Below are positions 44,158 through 56,870 of a stretch of DNA of 64,000 nucleotides, in pieces. Numbering within the stretch: the first letter of the stretch is position 1; each line of letters starts with the position of its first letter. This stretch comes from Proales similis (lineage: Eukaryota > Rotifera > Eurotatoria > Ploima > Proalidae), in the NCBI GenBank assembly GCA_019059635.1, contig JAGVRJ010000007.1, positions 992,001 through 1,056,000 of the forward strand, in the 5' to 3' direction. Under the pieces are notes generated by a model. That model had not been told where the DNA came from. It saw nothing but the letters and a program-made list of their open reading frames with translations, and made no database searches. Position numbers and translations under genes: made by a program.

Positions 44158-47100
44158 ATGTTTAAGTCTTGGTATTCGAACATATACGGCCAGTTGACGC
44201 GTCTGGGCAATTCGAGTAAAGAGCAGCGACAAGAAGGAGAAGACGAAGAGGAAATTGGGTGTCGCTTGAACGAGGCAGATCTCATCCACTCGGCCAAAGT
44301 GTTTAAAGTAAACTTGCTCGATCAGAAAAGCATGAAGTACTTCGAACGCTATTTGGACGCGACGCGCAAATCTAGTTCGGCCAGCCGATTGAGCAGTGCT
44401 GACGAGAGCACAAATCTAACCTGCGATTCATTTCAGTCTCTCATTCAATACGGCGACAACATTGGCGCCAAGGTCGTGAAATGTCTGATAAACGAGAACT
44501 CGTTCGACACTCGCACTCTCATGAGCCAGGAGTACGACATTTACCAAGGTCCCGCCATTTGCATAACCTACGACGCAATTCTTCAAGATGAGCACTGGGA
44601 CGAGATATTTGTGTGCAGCGACGAGGACTTGCACGAGCGAAACGGCGCAGCGAATGGCTCGCACGAGTCGACCAGCAAAGAACGAAACGGCAAAGACGAC
44701 GGCCAGTCGTCAACTCAACACGCGAGCAAGTTTCTCTCGTTCTTTCACATATCCGACTTTGTGGCCATACTGAGCGGATACAAAGTCGCATTTGTCGATC
44801 CGTATGAACGATTCACGCCCGACGAGAAGAGCTACGTGGCCATATTCGACCTTGAGCACGACACAGTCAACATGGAACGCTTTGAAGATCAATTCAAGCC
44901 GTTGGAGAAAATCTTTAACGTTCCGTTGCTTAAGAACCGATACTACAACGGCACCATAATTCGACTGCCGCTGAGGACACAGAACAGCGGCTGCAGCGTG
45001 TCAAGCAAGCTTGTCCATCTAAAAGATATTTTAACCAATGCCAAGGATTTTATGAAAGAGGCGCATCTTCACTTGCTCTTTTCTCGTCACCTGACTAGCA
45101 TTCAATTCAGCCGAACCAAAGACAATCAAAACATCGAAAAGGTTTGTAAAATGTGTGGCGACTCTCAACATCGTCTTCTAACCTGAACGAACAGTTGTTT
45201 AGCATCGGGGTAGAGGACACGTGTCTAGAACAGTTTAAGCACAAGTATCGAAAAATCTCCGAGGCAGTGGCCGAAGGAGACTTCCCGCGCACCAGCACCA
45301 TAATAATCTCGATTCGAAAGCAAATGGAGGCCAAAGTAGAACGGACCGAGTGGATTTTGTGCATATTCGCCGACACCATGCGCTTGTTGAATTCCAACTA
45401 CTTTCTCATGAAACTGGCCATACCGGTGTCGGAAAACTGCGACAAAGACATGCGCTTCAGTCACAAGGCCAACTTGATATCGAGCGACACTGGCTTCATA
45501 AAAACGCTGAATTTAACTCGGCCGATAATTTGCTACATCGAAGACAAAGAGGGCATTCTGATGTCACATTTCTGCCGATTGAACATAAGCGACTCGCTAA
45601 AGCTCTCTCATTTCAACGACGCCTACGCCCTGATGCTGAGAGACATAACCAAAATAAATCGCAAGAACCCGTCGCTGTTGTGGGCACTCATGCCGGACAT
45701 TGAACGCAACAGTGAATACAAAGAGCTGCTCGCCGACATTTGGCAAGAGCTGGCCAAGCACGAGCTGTTCTACTCGAGCACCGAAGGATGGGGCTATGTG
45801 GCCATTGAAGACATGATCATCAATGACGTAGAGAACCGGCACCCTCTTCAGGAAATATTGACCAAGGTCTACTCGGAGACCAACTACCCAGTGGTCCTAA
45901 TGCCTGCTCATGTCCTGAAGGCGCTCAAGTCCTATGCGCCCCAGGACAGCCTTCAGATAATGAATCCTTCTCAGACAAGCGACATCCTTCACAACAATCT
46001 CAGCCTTTTGGACCAATTCAAGCCATCGCAGAAGCTCGAGCTACTTCGATATTTGATCCGAGAGCCATCGAACAATGAGAGCAGCAGTGGCAATGTCTCA
46101 TCGCCCAACTGGCCTGGCTCCGCTGCACGATACGTACTTGAGCTGCCTCTTTTGCTCACCGCCAACAACGAATTCATCAAGTTTCAGTCGCCAACCAAAG
46201 CCAAGGCGGTCTTTCTCATTCAAAAAGACTTTCTCCAGCTTTTCAACAGCATCGACGGTGAGCTCACCAGTCAGTTTCTTCATCCAGATGTGCCAGAAGA
46301 CTTATTGAACATTTTCGTCAAGCCGGACTTTTACCGTAAGTTACTTTCTCTTTGCCGCTCAGCCCTATTTTTCCTCTTGCGCCGACCGATGCGCTTTCGC
46401 ACGGCCCGTGCTCAATAGCGCTTTTTGTCCTATTTCGCCCTGGTAGTTTGGATTTTGATGGTTGTTGATTGTTGACTCAGAGCTGCAAATATTTAAACCA
46501 ACCGGCCAAACCAACCGACCGACCGAATTGGTTTTCTACTCTTCGTTTCATGAAAATGAGCCGAGAGAAAAGTGGGCGAGTAATTTGGCAGCAATGAGAA
46601 TTAAAAGAGAGAATATACTCGTCGGCTTTGTCCATAAATATCTTAGATCGCTTTGATGAGAAAAAGAGTTGAGTTGAACGGCTTTCGACCAAAACCAACT
46701 TGCGGGCCTTTAAATTAGTGGGCGCGAATTTCATCCTCTTCATGCTAATCTTCCTCGACTTTTTGTTTTCTGCCGCAGCGAGAGCTTCCTTTCTAATTGA
46801 GGTCAAATTTACGTTGTCTAATGCTTCTCGAGTAATTGGACCGCTTCGAGCGAAATATGTTCGATAAACGTATTGACTTAACGATCGAAGCTGAACTCTC
46901 GCAGCAGCTCGACAGTGGTAAATTCTGAAGTCAGCAGAGCGCCGAGAGGAAGCTCAAGTTTACTTTGGCCACCACCTTCCCACCCTATACAAACACCGTA
47001 TGAGAATTTGTGTGTGTGTGTGTCACCGCTTGAAACTGTATTGTTGATTGCGTCTCAAATTCGCTCACTGCTTTCATTAGAGTCATAGATTAATATTAAA

Positions 47101-50100
47101 ATGAGGATTATTGTTGCGCCTATCGTTTGAGTTAACACAATACGCTCGGTCCAGACCGTTACGCAACAGGACAACCAATTGAGGGAAAAAGTCTAGCGAG
47201 CTGAATTTGTTAGCTGCAAAAGACTTTAGTCTGTGTGTGTGTGTGGTGAGTACGAGGTTGTTGTTTGTGCGCAGCAGTTGAGTTCAAATGCGCCGAGCCT
47301 AGCAAAGAATAAATTATATTCACGGGCGGCGGCTGCAATGGTTTATTTGGGCAACTCGGAGTGCGGTTAGACGAGAGAGGCAGAGAGAGAAAGCGGAGCT
47401 GCTTGTCAGGGCTTTAAGCTTGTTTATAGGTTATGCTTAGTGAGTGCTCGCCCGTCATCCAAGTCAAGCTACGGCGAGATGGTGCTCATAAACATTCAGA
47501 TTAGAATACTAGCATGATGAAATAATGGAACGTCAAAACAACAAGTGAAATGTCGGTTTAAGACTTTTTATTTTGACGTGCGGCGGCCCAAGTATTCTGC
47601 GGCCGCGGCGCGTGTGTCTGTCTTTTAAATCTTTCGGCTTGGCTAGGACTTCACTCGATTCGGCCATTCTCTGCTCAGCTCTCCATGCGGCCTTAAATCC
47701 AATCAGAAAAGTCATGCGACATATTTTTCGCTATTTATTTATTTTTCGCCTCTATTCTCGCTTTGAGCTCAGAGCAAGAGGCGACTCTCTCAAGTGTTGT
47801 AAATCATACCGGGCACGTTCGCGTTCACTTCTGCTGCCCTCACAGGCGGCTTTTCACAAGTGGTGATAGCCGCGCGATCAAACTCCCATTTCTAATTATA
47901 GTGACCTGTTGTAGAGGAGAAGAATTAAAAAGAAAATAAGCGAGGCGGCGATTGCCGTGTTGATTGCGGTTGCGGCGAGCACGATTGTGAAAAGCGCCGC
48001 AGCATGTTCTCGCCTCGCTTGCTTGAAATCACAGCGAGTTGAAATCAGGCGCACAAGCGCTCATAAACTGGGTCATTTAGAGCGGACGCTCGTATTTTTT
48101 TCTGTCTCGTTCTGCTTTTGTTCGTTCGCCTTTCTACACTTTTCTCTTTTATTTTTGCTCGAGCCTAACGGCGTAATTTGATCGGCGAGGGCGCAAAATT
48201 GAGAGGCTACAGGGCAGATCGACGTCGATCGACACATCAGTCTGCCCTCCCCCTAACGAATTTTAAGATGCCATTTTCAAGTCGAATTGCACGAACCGTT
48301 TCCATCCGAGCATACTTTGCTTCTTCTTCAGTTTTTAATTTATTCAAAAACGCATTTCAAAACGCTAATCTGTTTTCGTCTGCTTAAAGGTGTCACTCAG
48401 CTCAAGATGATTTCGGACAACGAGCTAAACGAACTTATTGACGTGCCCAAGGAGTGGCGGGGCATCGAGACCACAATCAGCTGGCCTCGCAATCATCCCA
48501 AATACAATCTGGAATGGTTCAAAATACTCTGGCACTATTTGGCCGATAATTTCCCACAGGACTTGTCCATGATGGAGAACCTCAACATTGTCTATACGGA
48601 CAACGAGCAGGACACAAAGAGCATAAGCTTGTACAAATTGAGCAAAAACTCAAATCTAGTTTATGCGCCGCCCTACGGAGTCAACAAGACAGAAGAGGAG
48701 ACAAACGAGTCGGTCGGACGAGACTCTTACGAGTCGGTGTTGAAAATTTTACAAAAGCTCGCATTCAAGTGTTTGCCCGTGCTTCCGTTTCCGATCGGCA
48801 AGCACCCTCTTGTGGCCAACTACGTGCCGAACGTGCGCGAGAATAGACTTAATCTAGTGCGCGCACTGCACAACAAGTACAAATATACAACGGCCACCAA
48901 GCTGGCGCACGAATTCAACACTCTGCTTGACAGCGGCGAATTAAAAACCTTGAGAGTGTATGTGTCCCAATTGGACCTGAGAGCAGTCAGCGAGCAAGAG
49001 GCCAGCGCACTAATCAAGACAATAAAAGAGCTGCCAATATTTGAGAACGCCGCAATCGAGTCGGCCAGCAAATATTTGGCTATAAACGAGGCCGCTCTCG
49101 TTTACGATACTCCGATTCGTTTGCCTTTCGAGCTGACCGGCCTCAAGCCGTTCTTGTTAGTCAACGAGCCCGAAGTGAAGCTGCTTCTCACCGTCAAATG
49201 CGGAGTTGAGGTTCACTCGTCGTTTGTAGACGTTCTCAAGCCACTGGTTACCTACCTCGTTACGGACAAGAGCATTTCGAAGGAGCAAGTGCACCTGCTC
49301 GCCAAGTGGCTTTTGCTCAACTGCAGCCTGCACATTTTAGAATGCAAGAAGAGCAGCGATAAAGCAACTTATGAGCTACTGAAAAGCGGCCGATTATTTC
49401 TTAATCAGAGCAAAGAGCTCTGCTCGGCCAGTCAGTTAATTAATCCCATTTACAAAGAGAAATACTTGCAGTTGTTTGAGAGCAAACTATTGCCAGCCAA
49501 AGATCTGGCCAGTGAGAAAGTGGTGACAGTGATGAAAGAGCTGGAGATGCGCAACTGTCTCCAACTCAAAGTGGACGAGATTATTGATTTGTACGAGAAC
49601 TCGTTGAAGAAAGATGACGAGCAGAGGCGTTTGTTTGGCGAGCTCGTCATCGACCTCTTCATGAGCCGTGTACACGAGGCAAATGTGAACGGCTCTGAGG
49701 TCGCCGCCTCTTTAAACCAGTTCCTTAACGAGTACTCGTCCAGCAAAGCGGTCACTCTAAAGCATTTTCTCATGTCGGCCAACTGGCTGCCTCTGAAAGG
49801 CGCCCGACCGACCGCATATCCTCAGTCGCTGCTGTGGAAAGGCGCCGAGTTGTACACAAGTCTGACTGCGCGCTTCGCATCTCCCCGAGATTGCGCCCAT
49901 GTGAACGACTCGTACTGTGTCGGCTCGATTTGCTACGTCAGTGATTTAGAAATTCCGCCCGAGCTTGTTGGCTACGTCGAGCTCAAGCCTCTAAAACTCG
50001 AACTCGTTGTGCGCCATTTGAAGCATGCGGTCCGCTGCTTTGAGACGAGCGCCCAGAAAACGGAATGGTTCGACTATTTGAGCGTAACCAAACACTGCTA

Positions 50101-53100
50101 CGAGTTCATGAGCAAGTGCAGTGTTCAGGACGTGGTTGCCGAGCTAAAAGCCAACGATCTAAAGCACTGGATTTGGAACGGAGCCGGTTTCTCATCGGCC
50201 AGCAGCATTTTCCTTCTGAACGATAAAAACCATCCACTCAATGGGCACGCGAGTGTTCTCCCCTTCGAGCTCTACGTGTTCGTTCAGTTTTTCGAGCGTC
50301 TGGGCGTTAAGCAATTACCGAGCAGCAAACAGCTGGAGACCATTTTATCCAATTGCCTGAAGAATTCTCTGCCAAGCGCGGCCAGCAGATCTGAGGCGAT
50401 TAGCAGCGAGAAGCTGTTGGAGCATGCGGCCAAAAACTATCCGCTGATAAACTGGATAAAGCAGACCTACGCGTCGGACGCCAATCTGAGCAAAATCGTC
50501 AGAGAATACGAAGAGGCGTTGATTAGTTTGAGTCCATTAGGCAGCACAGACGTAATGCGGGCACCGTTCTTGAGTCGATTGGATCCTTCGAGTCCAACGG
50601 CAGCAACCAGTAAAGAGTCGTCTCCGCCTCCATCTGCCAAGTCGCCGCTTGTTGACCTGGATGTTTCCTACATCAATTTATTCTTGCCAGACACTTACAA
50701 GAGCGCAGAAATCAAGGACAATCTTCTCAACAGCGTAATGACTCTTGTGAAGAACAAGCCCGTAAAGCTGCTCGACGAACAAGCCTATTTGCTTCAGAGG
50801 GCCGCAATCGAAGCGAACAGTGCCTCAGTGAATCACATCTACGATCACTATCGATTGTACAATGAAATCATTTTGCCCAATCTCAACACCCTGAGCAAGA
50901 ACGTCAAGGATTCGATCGTTCTTTATGCGTTGGACCACGCAGACCGCAAAATGCTGGAAATACTGCGCGATCATCCCTGCATTCCGGTCACACCGTTCGG
51001 CCGACGACTCAAAAATCCGAACAAATTGGTGCATCCGGGCAGCAAAATAGCCAAACTGTTCAGCGACAGTGACGAACGATTTCCGTTCGGTTCAAAGGAC
51101 ACGTACACTCGGCCCGATCGGCTTGAGATTCTCAAACTGCTCGGCATGCGATGCGACTCACTTGCCTGGTCCGAGCTGGTCGAAAGGGCAGAGAGCATAT
51201 CCAAGACAAAGGAGTACGAGTTGGCGGTCGAACGAGCGGTCATCCTTCTCTGTCTTCTCGACGAGCTGTTAGAAGAGAGCGAGCGAGAAGAAGCCACTCG
51301 ACCGCCCACTCAAGAGAGCAAAGAGTCCAAATGGAAGGCTTGCGAGCTGATTCGTCAAGTCCCGTTTGTGCCTGTGTGCAACAAGCCATATCAAAAGCTT
51401 ACTATTCCGTGGGCTGGCGAAAGCTACAAATTCAAGCTCGCCAAACCTAGTGAGCTGATTTCTTCAAGATTCGAGCATTTGGCCTCGTCCGGCTGGCCAG
51501 TGCCAATCAAAAGCTACAAGCAGATCGAATGCGTTTTAAGCAAACGAGTCGAAAACTTTCTTGGACTGGATGACGCTCAGCACAAAATAGCGCTCAAGGA
51601 CGTTCTGAGTCAGCTGAGCGAGCTGTCCAAGGTAAAAATACAAGAGCTAGACGATGCGAACGAAGTGAACCTTGTGACCGAAATGAGCTTCCAGCTCTAT
51701 CAGCACATTCAGTCTGAATGTGTCAAGAACACAAGCGAGACGCTGGCCGCTGTGAAAGCGTTCATGAACGAAAAAGCGTGCGTACTTGTCAACGAGCAGT
51801 TTGTCAAGCCCAGTCAACTCTGCTGGAATCTGAATATAAGCCTTGAGCCGTTTTTCTACCAACTGCCCGCCAACTACATCCGCTCTTTGAAGCATCTATT
51901 CAATAAAGTGCTTTCTATTAAGCAGAGCATCGAGTTGCCCGATTTGGTCGCAATCGTCGAAGGCGTCAAGAGCAAATACGGCGAGAACGCCATCTCTAAC
52001 CGACAGGATTTCACCACTCTTCTAAACGTCTATAGTTTGATTATCGAACAGGGATACCAAGTCATAACTAATCTGAACCTGCCCAACACTCGCGGCGTCT
52101 TAAAGCCCGGAAGACTTCTCAACTACGGCCCGAGCAGCAGCGAACAAACACAGTCGCCGGACAGATGGGTACATCCGGCGGTCGATAGACGAGTTTGTGT
52201 TATAGCTGGAGTTCCGATTGGCAAAAAGTCGAACGACGCTCAAGCTAGCTCGTCCATCGCCCAGCCGGCCTTTTCGTCCGCTCGTATATTCCCACGAGTG
52301 TTTGGCAATAAGCGACTTGAGTCGATCCTCGCTCGTCTCGACGACGAGAAAATAGACATAAACTACATGATGACGATCGAGGAAGGAGACCCGCAAACCA
52401 TCCTGGACTTTTTGGTCGAGGCCAATCGAGTTCATTCGCTCGGCGCGTTCCTCAGCGAAGAGGACACTTTTGTCATATTTAAATATTTCAACGACTTCAT
52501 CGCCAGAAACTACCAGGGCGCCACATTTCATCGTCTGAAAGCACTCAAGCTGTTCAAGCCGCTCTGGAGTGAAAAGTTCATGAGCCTGAACTTGAACAAC
52601 GAAAGCCAAGACTGCGCGTTTGTGAGCGAAGAGATCGCTTCGGTGATGAGCAGAGCGTTTAAAACCAGTCCGTTCGCACAGCAGCCCGACCCGACTTTGG
52701 TGTTCACCAAGCGGAACGAGCTCGCCAAACTCTATTCTCATCTCAACTTGACCACGCTCGGCGACCTGGACGCGTTCCTCACAATCTGCACGCCTTTCTT
52801 CTACAGCCTTGATGCTAAAACGCAGCACAGTCTGCTCAAGTTCTTGTACGAAGACGTTCTTGACAAGTGCTTCATACACGAGAAAGAGAAATGCTTCAAG
52901 CAGCTTCGCGAGCGCCTCGTCCTGGAGAGCAGCAACGGCCAACAGCGATTGGTCAGCGAGCTTTACGATCCGAAAGGTTCGAGTCTGAAGCAGATTTTGC
53001 CCAACGACAAGTTCCTACACGAGACGTTCGAATCGCCTCAGTGCATTCGCTTCTTGAAAGAGGCCGGTCTGAGAACTCACTTGCCGGCAGACGTGTGCAA

Positions 53101-56100
53101 GCAAGTCATGGACGAAATCGAGAGCCAAGTGAGCAGCTCAGGCTGGACCGATTCGCTTGACAACAAGTCAAAGCTGTTGTTCGAGCATATTGTTCAGAAC
53201 TGGCCAAAGTACGACGAGAGTGTCTTGCAGAAGCGTTTCCTTCGACCACACATGCCTGCAGCACCACTTCCGCAGCTGGTCGAGCCGTTTGAGCTCAAGG
53301 AGTTCGCCAACGCGTGTTTAAAAGTGAGCGACGCCGAACTGGCCGAATACGAACAGCTTGTTTGGTCTTGCAGCTACATTCTGCCGTCGTTTGTGAATAT
53401 CGACGACGAGAAGACGGCCGAGTTCTTTCGCCTCAATCGCAAGCCGTGTCTGGCCACAGTAGTGCAAAACATGAACAATCTGTGCGAATCGATCAAGGCT
53501 GGCAATTACTTCATCAGCTCGGACGTGGAAGGCAATCTGAAGCGAGAAGAGCAGCTGGTGCAGACCCTGCGTCGAATCTACTTGTACTTAGACGAGCTGA
53601 TGAAAAACGAGCTGCATAAAGACTTGTGCAAGCAGCTCGTCGACAAAGAGATCATCTGGAGCTCGTCTACTCAATCATTCATCTCGCCGAGCAAACTCTG
53701 CGTCAGACTGGAGAAAGAGGATGAAATCGCGCCGTTCGTCTATGCCTTGTCGCCATCACTGAGCGAGTTCAGCGAGCTGTTTGTGAAACTAGGAGCCAGC
53801 CGCAAGCCTCATCCAATGCTCTACGGCAACATATTGCGCAAATTGGCCAAAGTTTGCGGCGACGATTACCTAAACTCGAACGAACTGTGCAAGGCGCTCA
53901 AAGCAATGGAGTGCTTTTTCAAATATTTGAAGTCAAACGACGCTGACGAAGAGAATGTTGTGAGCCCTCAGTTCAAACTTCCTGGTCTCTATTTGGTCAG
54001 CACCGAGCTCAAACTCGAAAAGTCAAGCAACTTGATCATTCTGGACAATAAAGAGAATCTGGACGACATAAGCAGTCTGCCCGAGGAGAAGTTCGTGTTC
54101 AATCCGGCTGAGCGCTGTTTCAAAATCAGCACTTTCGAGATTAAGCCGTTGTTGGACAAGATATTCATTTCGCAGAGGCCGACTCTTTTCTCGCAGAAAT
54201 ACGAAGCCACATACGACTTTACGGTGCCCGAAGACCCGGACTCGAGGCGGCAAAGTCTTCTCTCTTCGCTCGAGCGCAAGTACCAGCAGATATTCACGAG
54301 TCGACAGCTGCATCGGTGTCTGGCTCGTTGCATCGCCAACGAGGAAGCGCGTCGGCCCTCGCCAAAGCACTTGCCAGTCGACGGTGTTGAGAAGCTCATT
54401 CGTGACCGCTTGAGTTCAATCAAAGTGACTTGTGTCGAGCACTTGGAGACTTCACTTTGCTATCGCAAGCTCAAGCAGAATCAAAAGTTAGAGCAAACAG
54501 TCCAGGAAAGAGCATGTTACTTGACTCACGAGACCAGCCAGTATGCGACTTTGTACATCAGCAAAAAGCACATTGAACAGCCCTACTTCGCTTTGTGCTT
54601 GGCTCGTTCGCTTCAGCCCCTACTGACCGAGTTCCACTACGACCGAGCCACTCTGTCGGCGCTCATGTCCACCACGGTGGCTCAAATGAGCAAAATACTC
54701 GAACTGGTGAATGTGGCCACCGAAGAGAATATTCTGACCGTAATCAAGCTGCAGTATGTGCCGTCGAGCGGAAAGTTATATGGCGACGACATAAATCTGC
54801 TGGCCCAGTTGGATCCAAAGTTCCACAACGTTTTGATCGGAGACCTGTGCGTCTACGGCAACCAGGAGGGCGCTTACGTCTACTGCCAAGTGGTCAAATT
54901 GATGCGAACCGACTCACAGGATTTAAAGTTCATTGTCGAAATCGACGAAGGCAAACAAATAGAAGTTGACCGAAAAGATCTTTACGTTCTTGAGAATTGG
55001 CATCGAATCTACGACGCAGTCGGTGCTACTCCAGTCGACGAGCGAGAAACGTTCAAATTTCAGCAAGAGAGCAGCGAGAACGAGAAGAAATCGTCTGGAA
55101 CTGACGGTGACGATGCGTCGAGCACTCACGGCAGCGAGAGTGACCGTTCAGAACTCTCGAGCAACAGTCCGAGCAATGAAGATCTCCTCGACAGTGTTGA
55201 GATTGAAAATGCCAAAAACGAGGTGAGCCAAGAGCTTCGCTTGCTCTGGGGCCTGGAAGAAGCCGAGCGAAAGAAAAAGACCAATCGGCTCCTGCTCAGA
55301 TGGCATCCGGACAAGAATCCAGGTCGTGAGAAGTTCGCCTCCGAGGTGTTCAAGCATTTGAAGAAACAGATTGAACTGTACAAAAACGACCCGTTCTTGG
55401 CCAATCTTTACAAGCCGAGCTCCTACTACAGCTCGTCGAACGGATCAAGCTACTCACCGACCGGTTCAAGCGATAATTTCCGTTCTCGTCACTACAGCTC
55501 GTTTGAGGATTTAAGACGAAGAGGTTCGCCTACAGGTGGCTCACCGCATTCAAGCCCGAGTCGTGACAGCTACGGTGCTTCGTCGGGCACAACTGGGTTT
55601 GACTATGAGCCGCGTGGCGCAAGCAATTTGGGTCGAACCGGCAGTTTCAGACAAGAATGGGAAAGAAGAAGGCAACAGAAGAGGCAATCATCCGGAGCCG
55701 ATCCTCGTAAGTGTTTGCCGCGTTCTATTTGTTGACTTGCATTGCCCTAAACGGTCGAATCAAATAGGCGACCGAAGCAATCCATCGTCTGCCCGTCGAC
55801 GAGGAACTGACTTTACTCAAATGGACGCCAATCTTTGGTTCACTCAGGCCAAAGTTGACTTTGAGTCGGCCAACAATGACATGCATCCGATGAGTGGTAA
55901 ACCGGCCTACGAATGGGTCTGCTACAAATGCTATAGAGTAAGTGCTCTTTAAACAGCTCTCTGTTGAATTGTCCATTTATTTCTTCGATTAGGCGGTGGA
56001 GAAAGCGCTCCGTTCGTATCATTATTCAAAAGGCAACGGCAAACTACCGGCCTCGGATATTCACGGTCTCCTGCTCGGAGTAGAGACAAACATTCGAGAT

Positions 56101-56339
56101 ATAGCTTTTAGATTTTGCAATTTCATAAGCAACGAGGCAAATGCAATGCAGTATCCGAGCGTGGCTCGCTTCGGAAAGACGCCCAACGAAGTTTTCACCT
56201 TAAGTAAGTGCCTTCTAGTTTGCCGTCTGTGTTTAAGCTCTGATTAAAATTGATCGAAATTTTAGCAAAAGCCGAACAAGCTCTGGAGTACGCCCGTGAA
56301 TTGATAAAACTTATCGAGGAAGTGGTCTATGCGAGCTAG
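44158..56339 (+). CDS. SACS: Sacsin-like giant co-chaperone (about 3,298 aa)
   Basis: Six exons: 44158-45141, 45195-46335, 48390-55706, 55768-55937, 55993-56203 and 56266-56339, all in phase; the second intron is 2.05 kb, the others 52-62 nt. The N-terminal part aligns with the first sacsin repeat (IYQGPAICITYDA; VAILSGYKVAFVDPYERF; FINGN-like YYNGTIIRLPLR), but its Hsp90-like ATPase motifs are degraded. The long middle exon continues with sacsin-type repeats (RWVHPAVDRRV; RQVPFVPVCNKPY). A J domain follows (LLRWHPDKNPGREKFASEVF, HPD kept). The C-terminal exons encode the HEPN domain (WFTQAKVDFESANND; YEWVCYKCYR; AVEKALRSY). Human sacsin (4,579 aa) links chaperones, intermediate filaments and mitochondria, and its loss causes spastic ataxia. 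This copy is about 1,300 aa shorter. The exact start is uncertain. Confidence 0.9.
46336..48389 (+). other. Large intron of sacsin
   Basis: A 2.05-kb GT-AG intron (donor C|GTAAGT, acceptor TTAAAG|GT) in a gene whose other introns are about 60 nt. It holds GT runs near 47008-47022 and 47231-47244. No nested gene is convincing on either strand. Confidence 0.7.
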
Positions 56340-56635
56340 ATCAGACCAGCTTCAACATCGTCAATTGTTTTATTTTATTTACCATTCTAACTTTCAACCG
56401 CCGACTTTTCACGGCAATTTTCTTTCTCCATTTGTCTCTGAATTGATAAACTTAAATCAACGAACGAAAAAGCTAGCAAACTAGGACGAACTAGCCAACC
56501 AACGAATGAACGAGCAACTCCTATTGATCGCACGTTAAATTTTATCAGAATAGAATTTCTTCCTGTTTACAAAAAGACAACTTAATTCTTTATTTGTAAA
56601 ATTTCGTTTGAAATTTGAGTTTTTAAAACAAAAAC

Positions 56636-56641
56636 AATAAA
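56636..56641 (+). promoter_or_regulatory. poly(A) signal of sacsin
   Basis: AATAAA about 300 nt after the sacsin stop codon, in AT-rich 3' UTR. Confidence 0.55.
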
Positions 56642-56829
56642 TTATCTTATAAATAAATCTGCAGTTTTGTTTCTTTTTTAAGTGGCCTTAAGTTAATCCT
56701 GAATAATCCTCGATAAGAACGTTCAATTAAGACGCCGGGTCGGTTACGATGGAGATATTTCACCAGATGGCGTTAAATTCTGTTCGTTTACTGCTCAAGC
56801 ACTTGTTTGCGATACTAAAACCAAATCAG

Positions 56830-56835
56830 TTTATT
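56830..56835 (-). promoter_or_regulatory. poly(A) signal of TMEM232-like gene
   Basis: AATAAA on the minus strand (TTTATT on plus) about 35 nt after the stop codon, which supports ending the gene at 56871. Confidence 0.6.
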
Positions 56836-56870
56836 ATACATAAGAATTTGACGATATCTTAGCCAACTCA

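Larger units (their letters stand above)
56340..56870. other. Convergent 3' spacer sacsin / TMEM232-like
   Basis: About 530 nt of AT-rich 3' UTR sequence from two genes facing each other, with a poly(A) signal for each strand. No other gene. Confidence 0.5.

Noticed and set aside
47573-47866. Possible nested gene in the large sacsin intron
   Set aside because: The open frame starts at a non-ATG codon, is Arg/Ser-rich and has no homology signal I can recognise.
48287-48389. Apparent N-terminus of the large sacsin open frame
   Set aside because: It starts at a TTG and lies in the intron; the AG at 48388-48389 joins in phase to the previous exon, so these codons are not translated.
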